This document shows positions 1 to 9,407 of a stretch of 64,000 nucleotides of DNA, one piece after another. How positions within the stretch are numbered: the first letter of the stretch is position 1; every line of letters begins with the position of its first letter. The notes under the pieces are model-generated. The model was not told where the DNA came from and searched no databases. It was given only the letters and a program-made list of their open reading frames with translations. Position numbers and translations under genes: made by a program. This stretch comes from Forficula auricularia (lineage: Eukaryota; Arthropoda; Insecta; Dermaptera; Forficulidae): NCBI GenBank assembly GCA_024734495.1, contig JALMQS010000818.1:520846-584845 (forward strand). The letters run 5' to 3'.

Positions 1-849
1 AAAAAGAAATTAAAAAAATAAAGCCTATTTGAAAGATAAAGGAAATGTTTGTTTTTGTTTTTATATTATTAATTTGAAGTAGAGAATACAATTGAAAAAC
101 TCAAGTTATTTTAATAAATACTAAATAAAATTGATAAACAATTGAAATCAAATTGATAAATAAATAGAATAATAAATAATTGAAATGTTATTTAAACATA
201 TGATCAAACGTCAAAGGAAATATAAAAAGGATTGTTAAAAGCAGATAAATAAAATAATACTTGTAATTTAAATTGTAATTTGAAAATAGAAAATTTAATT
301 TGTTTGATTTTAAAAGAAACGTTTCATAAAATATTTCGAAAAAGGAAATATTGAATTAAGAGCTTAGATTAAAGTATTGAAATTAATTAAATATAAACAA
401 AATAATTAACAAATAATAAATGATTAACAAGGCCTATATAAAATAAGACAGGTACCTGCATGATTATAAAATTAATAAATAATTATTTGATTAAGTAATC
501 AGCAATATAATTGTAACAGTACTGATTTTGTCATAATGGAATTTAATATGCAATTATTTTAAAACCAAAGATTAATAATATCCAAACTATAAACAATAGA
601 ATATTCTATTAATAAATCGAATTAAATTTAAAATAAAATTTAAATAAAACATTATTAAAAGGATTGTTTAAAAATCAAAGTTAAAATTCAAAAGTCTATC
701 AAGGCTATTTATAGAAAACCTATTATTCAAAGGAAAATTAATTTTAAAGATAATTTGAAAATAAAATCAAAGATATTTATAGAGAATTTATAACAAAATA
801 ATTTAAAAATAAATTTTAAATTCTAAAATTTTAAAAATATAAAAATAGT
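1..849. other. AT-rich non-coding DNA
   Basis: No open reading frame, splice-flanked exon or recognisable mobile element is visible. The stretch is a mixture of A/T homopolymer-like words with very little G or C. It may be old decayed repeat or intergenic DNA. Confidence 0.6.
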
Positions 850-1500
850 ATAATAGTTTATTTATAGAAAGCTATTAATAATAAAAGTTATAAATAAATA
901 ATAACTATTTATAAAATCTATAAATAGAAGTTTTGAAAAATTCAAAATAAAATTAATCTCAAAGGAGAACATTATCCCTCCATATTTTTAAATCTATTTA
1001 TAGTCTAAATTTATAAATAGAATTTGCAACAATTAGAAAATTCTAAAAATAGAATTTGCAACAATGAAATTTCGATTTCAACAATGAAAATAAAATTACA
1101 ACAATTAAAATCAAAATCTATAAATAGAATTTAATTGATAAAAATAGATTGTCACTATTATTAGATTTCCATGTTATGGGGATAAATAACAATCAATAAA
1201 ATTTGAAGGATAATAAAATATTTTAAACTTTCTATATTTAAACATTTATTAATAGCTTAATTCTATAAATAGAATTTAAAAATAGATTACTATAAATAGA
1301 ATCTATAAATAAATTATCTATAAATAAATTAAATTTATCTAATTATAAATCAGATAAATATCTTTGAAATTTCTAATAAATAATAACAATAAACTAATAT
1401 TTTCATAAATACTCCTTTATAAAAGGATTTATCTATAAATAGTTTTTAAATTGACATTGTTATAAATTACGTCGTTTATTTGGAATTTCGATAAATAGAA
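850..1500. repeat. Degenerate repeat rich in CTATAAATAGA words
   Basis: The words TATAAATAG and CTATAAATAGAAT recur about a dozen times at irregular spacing, for example near 920, 1010, 1128, 1265, 1291, 1300, 1317 and 1433. There is no fixed period, so this is a degenerate cluster rather than a clean satellite. The word matches the palindromic YTAWWWWTAR core bound by MEF2-type factors, but base composition alone makes such words common here. Confidence 0.5.
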
Positions 1501-1911
1501 ATTATAATTGATATTGGTGAATATTGTTACTTAATAGATATAACTTATAAACGATCTGTTTATAAGTAAGATTGTGGTTTTATAAGAGCATTGTTACTAA
1601 TTATAAATAAGTTATAAACAATATTGTTTATACAAGAATAATTGAATTTTGTTGTTTTCATATGATTGTTGTATTGTTGCCTATATTGAATTATTTGGTG
1701 CTAAATCAAACATTTATCATTAAAATCTTGAATACTGCTAAAATCAGTCATCTAAAGTCTTAATAAATCGTGTTCTTATTACTGAATAAAACCCATCCAA
1801 CTCTCCTATCTCATAATCACCACAAATATTCACAGGGGGCTCCAAGGTCGTCTATTAATCTTGATCAACAAGCGAAATTCTACTATATCTATCGAATTTA
1901 TTCGATAGCCT

Positions 1912-1966
1912 TATCAGTAACCCTATCCGCATATAGTGTAAGCGCACACCCCCACGGTTACTGATA
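1912..1966. other. Hairpin with 11-bp perfect stem
   Basis: TATCAGTAACC at 1912-1922 is exactly complementary to GGTTACTGATA at 1956-1966, enclosing a 33-nt loop that is more GC-rich than its surroundings. It lies just before a second structured segment at 2002-2085. No known RNA family is recognised. Confidence 0.55.
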
Positions 1967-2001
1967 TATTAAACATCTTAAATAGGGCGGATAGACAACC
2001 A

Positions 2002-2085
2002 CCAAACTTGGCCAGACTGATCGAAACTTTCAATAGCACACTTCGTGAGCTATTGGAGTGTCAGTAAGTCAAAGGTTAAGTTTGG
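2002..2085. other. Three nested perfect stems (RNA-like fold)
   Basis: Three inverted-repeat pairs nest inside one another: CCAAACTT (2002-2009) with AAGTTTGG (2078-2085), ACTGA (2016-2020) with TCAGT (2061-2065), and CAATAGC (2031-2037) with GCTATTG (2049-2055). The apical loop is 11 nt. Such an ordered series of stems separated by internal loops looks like a folded RNA or a mobile-element terminus. The words CTGAT and CGAAAC also occur at 2017-2026, faintly recalling a hammerhead core without stem II. Confidence 0.5.
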
Positions 2086-2208
2086 GCAGGTTACAATACG
2101 TATTTTTTTGCAACGAAATTTTCTCTGGAGAGAGACGGACTGGTAGAAATTTTAATTGAAGGTAATGGAAGGCAGCCCAGGGGTAGTGAGGAAAGAAAAA
2201 ATAACACA

Positions 2209-2341
2209 TATCAAATAAGGTGTAATTTATTGGAATCCTTCCTCCTTTCCTTTCAAACCGAAGAAGGAGGGAAAATCCTCCGAAACGTCGGTTTGAAAGA
2301 AAAGGAGGAAGGATTCCAATAAATTACACCTTATTTGATAT
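2209..2341 (+). repeat. Near-perfect palindrome with hammerhead-like apex
   Basis: Arms of about 50 bp (2209-2259 and 2290-2341) are almost exact inverted copies. The apex reads GAAGA, then GGAGG (2266-2270) pairing with CCTCC (2277-2281), then GAAACGTC (2282-2289), and the arms supply a very long stem I. This is the layout of a type I hammerhead ribozyme except that the leading CU of the CUGAAGA box is missing. Related copies are at 28914-28957 and 41126-41175. Confidence 0.5.
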
Positions 2342-2430
2342 GGGTCAATCCATTTCAAATCGCCCAATATAAATAAAATTTGTTGCTCATGATTTTATAT
2401 TTTCCTGATTTTTTTATCATGAGTTCCCTA

Positions 2431-3280
2431 TAGGTAGACAGCCACAAAACCGTACTTGAGAAAAATTTATATGCCATAGTTTTTTTTGGCAGCCATTTTA
2501 AAATGGTAGTTGGGCATATTTTAATGAAAAACGTGGTTTGCGGAAAGTTTAATTGCCAAGCTATTTTTAAAGATAGCAGAATAATTCAAAAACCAGTGTA
2601 TTCACCATGAAATGAACTTCAGGTATACATTATTTTAATTTTTCTATCATGAAAGAGAATCAGTCAAACTTTTCCTGAAAAAACTCGGAAAAAATGTATA
2701 AATCGTTACTTTTTAAATCCATAAATTTTTATGAAGAAAAAGAGACTCACTAATAATAAGTTATTTCTGTGTTGTATACTTATATAACTACCTGCAGTAT
2801 AAGTTGTAGTTCTGGGAATGCACTCGTTTTTTTCCAGAGCTTTTCAAAAATGACCAAAACCCTTTAAATGTCAATTTTTACAGGTCATTATCTGAAAAGG
2901 GAGTGAATGAAAAAAATTGAAAATTTTACAAAATGTTCTTTATACAAATAGGAATATCTCACAAAAAATTATGACTGATATTTAACTACATTTAGAGTAA
3001 TAGAGCAGTGAATTTCAGTAAAAACGCTACCCTGCTACACGTTCATGCAGTGTCAAGCTTGCAAATAAGGGCTTCAAATTATTACAATTGACATTAGTCG
3101 AATGATGATTAAATCATATATACTATAAATGAACAAATATTTCTTAATTTAAATAAAAATGGCCAGTGATAACAATAGGAGTTCTGATTCTTTAACTTGA
3201 TTTACCGATACATTTGTTGTACTACACTTGCGTACAGAATACACACAATCAGAGGCTTAGCAACGGGGGGGGGGGTGTCA
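2431..3280. other. Non-coding interior of the composite element
   Basis: No ORF or recognisable domain is seen. The sequence ends in a poly-G run near 3266. It is probably decayed repeat DNA. Confidence 0.4.
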
Positions 3281-3340
3281 GAATTAATGAAAGTGATGAG
3301 AGAAGGAGTTACACTAAAAAGGTGCATCCCCTAAAGGCCT
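3281..3340 (-). mobile_element. Jockey-like LINE 3-prime tail fragment
   Basis: On the minus strand this matches the 3-prime untranslated tail of the LINE at 36925-38335: the CCTTTAGGGG block, then a GGTG word, then CTCCTTCTCTCATCA. Only the tail is present here. Confidence 0.6.
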
Positions 3341-3429
3341 GGGTTAAAACAAATAGGTACTTCAAGAAATTAAAAAAAGAAAATCATTCTTGATTAAACA
3401 TATGAAATATATTTAATTACGCCTAGATT

Positions 3430-3745
3430 GCCATAAGAACCGTATCTGCCCTTTCCCTGTATTACAGATACTATCATGGTGTCTGTTCAATGAAATCAAT
3501 GAGCTGAGCTGAAATCAATTATCCCCCCTAAAGCCCTCTTTACGGGAAACAGGCGGTTTTCCAACGCTCAGCACCCCTTCGCTGTCAATTTGAATAAAAA
3601 TCGTCAAACGCTTTCGCCAACACTTTTATCCCTATGACCTCCAGAGACTGGAACTCGCTCCTGGCCGCCGTCTTCCCGGCGACATAACCATCAGCTGTTT
3701 AAGACCCGTATCCACAGATACTTTCGACCCCTACCCAGCCCCCAG
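3430..3745 (+). pseudogene. Jockey-like LINE ORF2 C-terminal fragment
   Basis: Translation in shifting frames gives VSALSLYYRYYHGVCS, then NAFANTFIPMTSRDWNS and a PATY-like end. It matches the last part of the reverse-transcriptase ORF at 37647-38204. Several frameshifts and stops make it non-functional. It lies inside the composite element at 2135-3890. Confidence 0.75.
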
Positions 3746-3890
3746 GGAACTCATGATAAAAATAAGGAAAATATAAAATCATGAGCAACATCACCTGGGT
3801 GATTTGATATGGATTGACCCATATGTGTTAATTTTCTCTTTCCTCACTACCCCTGGGCTGCCTTTCATTACCTTCAATTAAGATATATGT

Positions 3891-4821
3891 ATTTTTTTAA
3901 TTCGTCTATGTTCTCGCCACTTTAAGTTTTCATTTTTTTTATATATATCTATATCATTTATGATGTAATATGGAAATACTAAATATTGTTTAATGAAATT
4001 CCCTTTCGATCAAAATTATGTCACAACTAAAAGATGACAAGTACAAATTACAATTTCGATCACAACTAGACTTGCCATAATAAATATTTTTATCACATAA
4101 AATCACTAAAATTACCTAGTCTTAAAAAAGCTAAATTTATATGTAAACATTAATATTTCAATTTTACTTTTCTGCCTTTTATACTAGTAAATTCATCAAT
4201 AATTTCTTTATTACTAAGCATGGTAACAACATCATTTTCTATTGCAATTATTGATGAACATGGTAGCCGATCTTGAGACATGGATGGAAAATAAATTATT
4301 AATTTTATTAAAAACAAATTTCGTATAAATTGATTTTCTAAAATGAACACCCCATTATACCAAAATATCTGTTAATTCTTATTTATTTGATTAACACATC
4401 TACCTAATAAAAATAAATTCATTGTATATATTTATTTAATTAAAAAAATATATTCTATAAATTGTTTTCTTTCCTTAAATGCAAATGAAAAGAATCTACC
4501 GAAATTTCGGAAAAATAATTTCCTTATTTCATTGAAAATATTTTAAAAGCAATTAAATATAAAAATTAAAAAAATAATAAATTCTCTGAAATGTAATTGG
4601 GGTAGAATGTCTCATCCTGGCATAGGAAGAAAAGGGTGCGAAATATAAGCTTGGGCACTTTTATAGTAATCCCGGATACATGTCGAGACAAGTCCATATC
4701 CAGTGGAGACATGAAACAAGCTCAGACACGAAATAAAGAATTTTCTATTAATCAAGTATAGTACGAGTTTTATCAATAGGGTCTTCTCCTTATCAAAAGC
4801 TAACTATTTTAATACTAAGTA
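3891..4821. other. AT-rich DNA with no gene seen
   Basis: A 66-codon minus-strand ORF at 4150-4350 has no recognisable domain, flanking splice sites or plausible context and is treated as chance. No mobile-element termini are recognised. Confidence 0.45.
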
Positions 4822-5610
4822 CCTGGAGGCACCGAGCGATGCTCGGTAACTTCTTCCTTCAGTTAAAACCTTTATTTTAATATTATTTTTAATTTAAAAT
4901 TCTGATAAAAATGTCGATTTTTATTTGAAAGCCGTTTTCAAATTAAAAAAATACAAATATATATAGTATTCGCCTACTGTACCCCCCCCCCCCGAAACCT
5001 CGCCCTACCCCCGGATCCCCCACTACTGCACCCCACCACCTGCACCTGTTTTGATTCAACCATATGATTCATTTTTATTCGTCCAATTATTAATAAATAA
5101 AACCTAACAAAATGTGTTGTTTTTTCATAAAATTGAGACCTGCTTATGCGAAATATATTTTTAAATAAATTCTTGATTATTTTTTATATTCTATTAAATA
5201 AATAAAGTTCTATATAAAAACAATTATAAAACGTTTATTAATATTTCTAACGTTTATGGAGAACAAAATATGTTAAAATCCACAATCACAATACTTCTTC
5301 AAGGCCTTTTAGAACAATGAATTAAGGCAACCCATTGTCTGCCTGGGCACAAAAGGAAAAGAGTAATCTTTTTTAAAACCCTAAGAATGGGATTTGTCTA
5401 CCTGAGAATAATTAATTTGATTACAAAAAAACCCATCAAAAATAATTTTGTCGAAGATGAGACCGTGATAGATCGAATTGTCACCTCAAAAACCCCCTAA
5501 CCCGTGAATTTCACCAAAATCGGTAGAGTCGTTTTCAAAATAGAACCAAGATTCAAATATACAAACAAATATATATACAAATAAATATACAATTTTTGCT
5601 CTTTTAATGA
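4822..5610 (-). mobile_element. Helitron-like non-autonomous element
   Basis: On the minus strand the 5-prime end carries the family word (GAGCAAAAATTGTATATTT, compare GAGCAATTCTTGTATATAT elsewhere), followed by a block ending CTCTACCGATTTTGGTGAAA. The 3-prime end is the hairpin CCGAGCATCGCTCGG (4832-4846) followed by TGCCTCCAGG. The same two ends occur at 18307-20679 and 26310-27265. A terminal hairpin without inverted termini or target duplication is typical of Helitrons, although the usual CTRR end is not evident. A poly-C tract is at 4982-4993. Confidence 0.55.
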
Positions 5611-5799
5611 GAGTAGATAATAAAATTGCATACAAAATCTATATTATATACAGTTGAAATACCATGTGTTAAAAAAATCGCAAAATAAAAACACATGAAA
5701 AAGCATTATACCCTCACTCTATCATTACAGGTTAAAACACGTATTAAATAATTAAAAAAGTAAAAATATAAACTTTCAAAGCTATTCAAATGATTAAAT

Positions 5800-5802
<3 letters not shown>

Positions 5803-5861
<59 letters not shown>

Positions 5862-5882
5862 AGTATATATATATATATATAT
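5803..5882. repeat. (CA)n then (TA)n microsatellite
   Basis: About 24 uninterrupted CA units run to 5850, followed directly by TA units to 5882 broken once by AAG. It abuts the left arm of the palindrome at 5882-6515. Confidence 0.95.
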
Positions 5883-6515
5883 TGGAGTGATCCTTATTTT
5901 GGGTATTTTCTAATTTTTACCCTGTCAAGGGCTCATATGGTCCGAAATAAATACAAAAAAATATCCCCCTAGTTTCAAGTCTCTATCTCAATTATAACCT
6001 GTGCCCCCAGCGATGTAAGTTTCTCATCTAAATAACATGGAAAGATCAATTTTTTATTCCGGCCAAAGTAATAGTTCAAAAAATTTGAAACTCTGTAGAC
6101 TTTTTCTTTTAATAGTAGCTATCGATCAGAATTATTACAGATTTTTAGATATTATAATTTTGGAGTTACAGCTACATAAAATACTGCTACATCTTAGTGT
6201 TACTAAGTTATAGAATCCAAAATTATAATAGCTAAAAATCTGTACAAATTCTGAGGGATAGCTATTATTATAAGGATAAAGTATACAGAGTCTCAAATTT
6301 TTTGAACCATTATTTTGGCCGGAATAAAAAATTGATCTTTCAATGACAAAAACTCCATCTTATTTAGATGAGAAACTTACATAACTGGGGGCACAGGTTA
6401 TAATTGAGATAGACACTTGAAACGTGGGGGATTTTTTTTTTTTATTTATTTCGAACCATATGAGCCCTTGTCTGCGTAAAAATTCGAAAAATACCCAAAA
6501 TAAGGACCAATATAA
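5882..6515. repeat. Large palindrome (foldback element), arms about 310 bp
   Basis: The left arm starts near 5882 with a block reading GAGTGATCCTTATTTTGGG. It is mirrored by the right arm ending near 6513 (CCCAAAATAAGGACC). Inner landmarks such as GTAAGTTTCTCATCTAAAT also occur on both sides in opposite orientation. Arms differ by scattered substitutions and small indels. ORFs across it are shadows of the repeat; no transposase is encoded. Confidence 0.85.
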
Positions 6516-7540
6516 TATATATATATATACCATATATATAGCTTCGCGGCGCACCTGTGAAAAGTCCGCGGCACACAGTTTGGGAACCTCTTGTTTAAAG
6601 AAATACATTTTTAATAGCTTATTAAATTGATTACTACTGGGGCTGTGAAAGCCCACTGCACAACCACTATTTACCAATTTCACGTAGAAAGTATCGTGTT
6701 TTGAAAAAGTTTTCATTTTTTTCTTCTAATTTATTTTTCAATTTGAGTCTATTTATCTTAATGATTTAGAGCTCTCTCATTATCTAAATTTCTCTTTTGT
6801 ATTAAAATATTTCTTGAAATGAGATCACATTGTTCAATTCACTAATGAGTTAAATAGTTTTATTATCTGCTAAGCGATATATATACATATATATAAAACA
6901 AGTGGGTTAATTATGCTATGTACCTGTCATTCCTGAAATGTTGGCAAATCTCGCAGTCCAACTCGCAATTGGTCCGAGAGGAGGGGTGGTGTACCTACTT
7001 TCCTAGTATTTCCATTAATAGACAGACAAATGGGAACAGAGCGGGGCTGTTCGGCGCAATCTTCTTTAAAAACCTCTATTTAGATATAGTTAATCTAATC
7101 CACAATCATCTTCTATCTGATAACAATAAACATATATTCTTCTACTTTATGTAAAATTTAATATCTGTCTGTTCGTCTTTTATGCGTTCGCGCATCTTTA
7201 TCCGATTGAGTTGAAACTTTGTGCAGTTGTTGTTGGCACTTGCGGGAAGGTTTCTGACATAGTATCATCAACGTACATATAATAGGGGAGGGGGGGGGGG
7301 GTCAAAAAATGAAAAGCTAGACCCTTGGAAAAAATGAATGAATACATTTTTCTCAAATTGCCTTTAATAATTAAAGTTGTTTCACCATATGGGGTTTCTT
7401 ATGATTTCTTTGAAATTTAGACAGATTATTATTTAAATACTTGTGCCTCGATTGGTGTCAAAACGAAATTTATGAACAATATACTTCCGGTGATATTAAA
7501 TTCCAAAGATATAATTTTTCACTCTTATACATTGCATTAT
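6516..7540. other. Non-coding DNA with degenerate repeat pieces
   Basis: No supported gene. Around 7150-7310 a tract resembles the dispersed repeat also seen near 62180 and 63840 (a CTGTCTGTTCGTC-type word, then GATTGAGTTGAAACTTTG), followed by a poly-G run at 7287-7300. Confidence 0.4.
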
Positions 7541-7544
7541 ACAG

Positions 7545-7965
7545 GATATCGGAAAGTTTACATACATATTTAATTATAATTAAGAAACTCTTCTTACCAT
7601 TGTTATAAAAAACTAAACCAACATTAAACAATAACCAATACATATTTTAAGATAATTTTCATTCATAGTTACAACACAGTTTCTGAGATAATAATGAAAA
7701 AATAATGAAAAATTTACACTCAAAACAAGCTGGCAACAATGCATTTATTTAACTTAAAAATTGGGTTAACTTTAGTACTTTTTTTGACGTTTTTTCGCTT
7801 CAGCCATTGTCGCAACATCTTTCAATCGCTTATCAAGAACTTTCTGTTTTATAAATCTCCCTTTATAATGTACTTTATCTGAAATTTCTATGATAAAATA
7901 TATACAAGCTCGGACAGTGTTTCCAGATTTGTCAAACGAGCACGGGATTGGCTAATAGTCGTACA
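7545..7965 (-). pseudogene. Tc1-like transposon remnant (tentative)
   Basis: A terminus-like block reads GGAAAGTTTACATACA at 7552-7567, a form common at Tc1-family ends. A short minus-strand reading frame near 7775-7870 encodes a basic C-terminal peptide ending in LKDVATMAEAKKRQKKY and a stop, plausible as a transposase tail. The catalytic region is absent and the other terminus is not identified. Confidence 0.35.
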
Positions 7966-8845
7966 TAAACAGCAAAAAGTTTTGGACTTATGAATTATGA
8001 ATCCTTATTGTTTGTTCTATATACTCTAGCATTAACTTTTTGCTACTATTGTCGCGAAACAACTACCTTAATTGTTTTTTTTAATTTTAAATTCCACTAA
8101 TAGTTCATTACAAATATTACATATTAAAATTAGGGAATTTAATTAATTAGATAACTGGTTTAATAAATTGTTAATTAATTAAAAGAAAAATAATTAATTA
8201 GAGGTATTGAAGATGGCATAATTGAATTTAATGCTGGATTGATGAAAATGCTGACCAAAGATAAAGAAAACCACTAATCTTCTTATATATAAAAATCCTT
8301 GCGGCTGGCCGTAGGAAGAGGTAGATTTCGTAGGGGCTCTACGCCCCTTTAGACTGCTCCTATCAAAAACTTTTCAGATACAAGTTGTAGAAGTTAATTA
8401 GTAAAATATTAGCCATTTGCAACCAAACTGGTATCATTCATATTAACGTTGTTATGAATTTTTTAAGATTTCAACCCCCCCCCCCCACCATTTCCTTCTC
8501 CTTGAGGCTGAAGTCACCAAAAATTAATCAGTTCTTGTTTACATCAAGACTAAATTTTGTGGCAAATTTTATTGCAATATATTGAACGTTGCTGCCTGCA
8601 GCGCAACTATAAAATGGCAATACATACCCACATATAATATATATATAAACTTTTAAATGGGGGGTGGTTTTGGGGTCTAGGGGCCGTTGATCGGAACAAC
8701 TATGATGAAATTTTCCGGAACTCGCACCATGAGAGTGAGCGCAATAGGTATATTTCTTCAAAATCTAGCAAAAATTAATGTGTGTCTCCCGGTGTGTGCC
8801 TATGTGTTTGTCTTTTATGAATAGATTTGGTAGGGTGAAGGCCGA
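7966..8845. other. Non-coding DNA, possible Helitron-like fragment
   Basis: Near 8280 the block TCTTATATATAAAAATCC resembles Helitron 5-prime ends, but no 3-prime hairpin terminus is matched to it. There is a poly-C run at 8475-8486. No gene is supported; a 77-codon minus ORF at 8528-8761 has no recognisable features. Confidence 0.3.
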
Positions 8846-8849
8846 TCAG

Positions 8850-9115
8850 AAGAGAAGAGAGGGGAGGGGAGAAGGTTGTTGGGGTGCAGAGTGATTGATG
8901 AAGAGGAGGAGAGAGATCAGGGGGTGAATAGTGATCGGAGGCGAGGGGGTCAGGGGGATAGGTTTAGTGGGGTGTCGGGTGACCAGAGGCGGGGAGGGGG
9001 TCCCGGAGTTAGTGAGAGGGTCGGTGGAGTGAAGAGGGATCGAAGGAAGAAGAGGGGATGGTTCAGGGGTCGGGTTAGTAAGAGGCCCCCCGAAGGCGGG
9101 CGTTGCCGCTAGTAA
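8850..9115. repeat. Purine-rich (G/A) strand-asymmetric tract
   Basis: The plus strand is dominated by G and A, built from imperfect words such as GATCGGAGG, GGTCAGGGGGAT and AGAGGAGG. Both strands are open for 78 codons (Arg/Gly-rich, plus) and 138 codons (Pro/Ser-rich, minus) simply because the composition avoids stops. It reads as a degenerate G/A minisatellite, not a gene. Confidence 0.6.
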
Positions 9116-9405
9116 AATAGAATTATAAGGTTTTTTACCCATAGTAATAGATGTGTTTAATTTATAAGAATAAATCAAAGAGGCCGTTCTCTGCTTGATG
9201 TAAATAATACACGTGTGTTTATAATATAAATAAGCAAGCAGGTCAAGTGAGTGTTGAACCACATGCCGAGTATTCCGTACCTAAAAACTTCCAAAGTACT
9301 TGTTATAATTATCAAATTCTTTCTTATTTGTCATTGATAAGGAGGGAATGAGTGATTTGTGTAATTTTTTAAATTAGTTACTTCTGAACAGTGACGATTA
9401 AAAAA
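9116..9405. other. Non-coding DNA with dispersed terminal motif
   Basis: Contains TCTCTGCTTGATGTAAATAA near 9188, a variant of a block (core TTGATGCAAATAA) that recurs at about 11940, 12788, 13010, 40990 and 42122. No gene is seen. Confidence 0.45.
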
Positions 9406-9407
9406 TA

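Larger units (their letters stand above)
2135..3890. mobile_element. Composite element bounded by inverted arms
   Basis: The segments around 2145-2212 and 2336-2430 reappear inverted at 3738-3885. The shared blocks include a GGCAGCCCAGGGGTAGTGAG-type block and a block around TTGCTCATGATTTTATATT. The interior carries two pieces of the Jockey-like LINE described below. The terminal block is found again at 41040-41100, so it is the end of a dispersed repeat family. No transposase is visible. Confidence 0.55.

Noticed and set aside
4150..4350. 66-codon minus-strand ORF
   Set aside because: No domain, no neighbours, expected by chance in AT-rich DNA.
6360..6716. 118-codon minus-strand ORF
   Set aside because: Mostly lies in the right arm of a palindrome and a TA microsatellite; no recognisable domain.
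8846..9262. 138-codon minus-strand ORF
   Set aside because: Pro/Ser/Thr-rich translation of a G/A-biased tract; both strands are open by composition, with no domain, splice context or conservation evidence.
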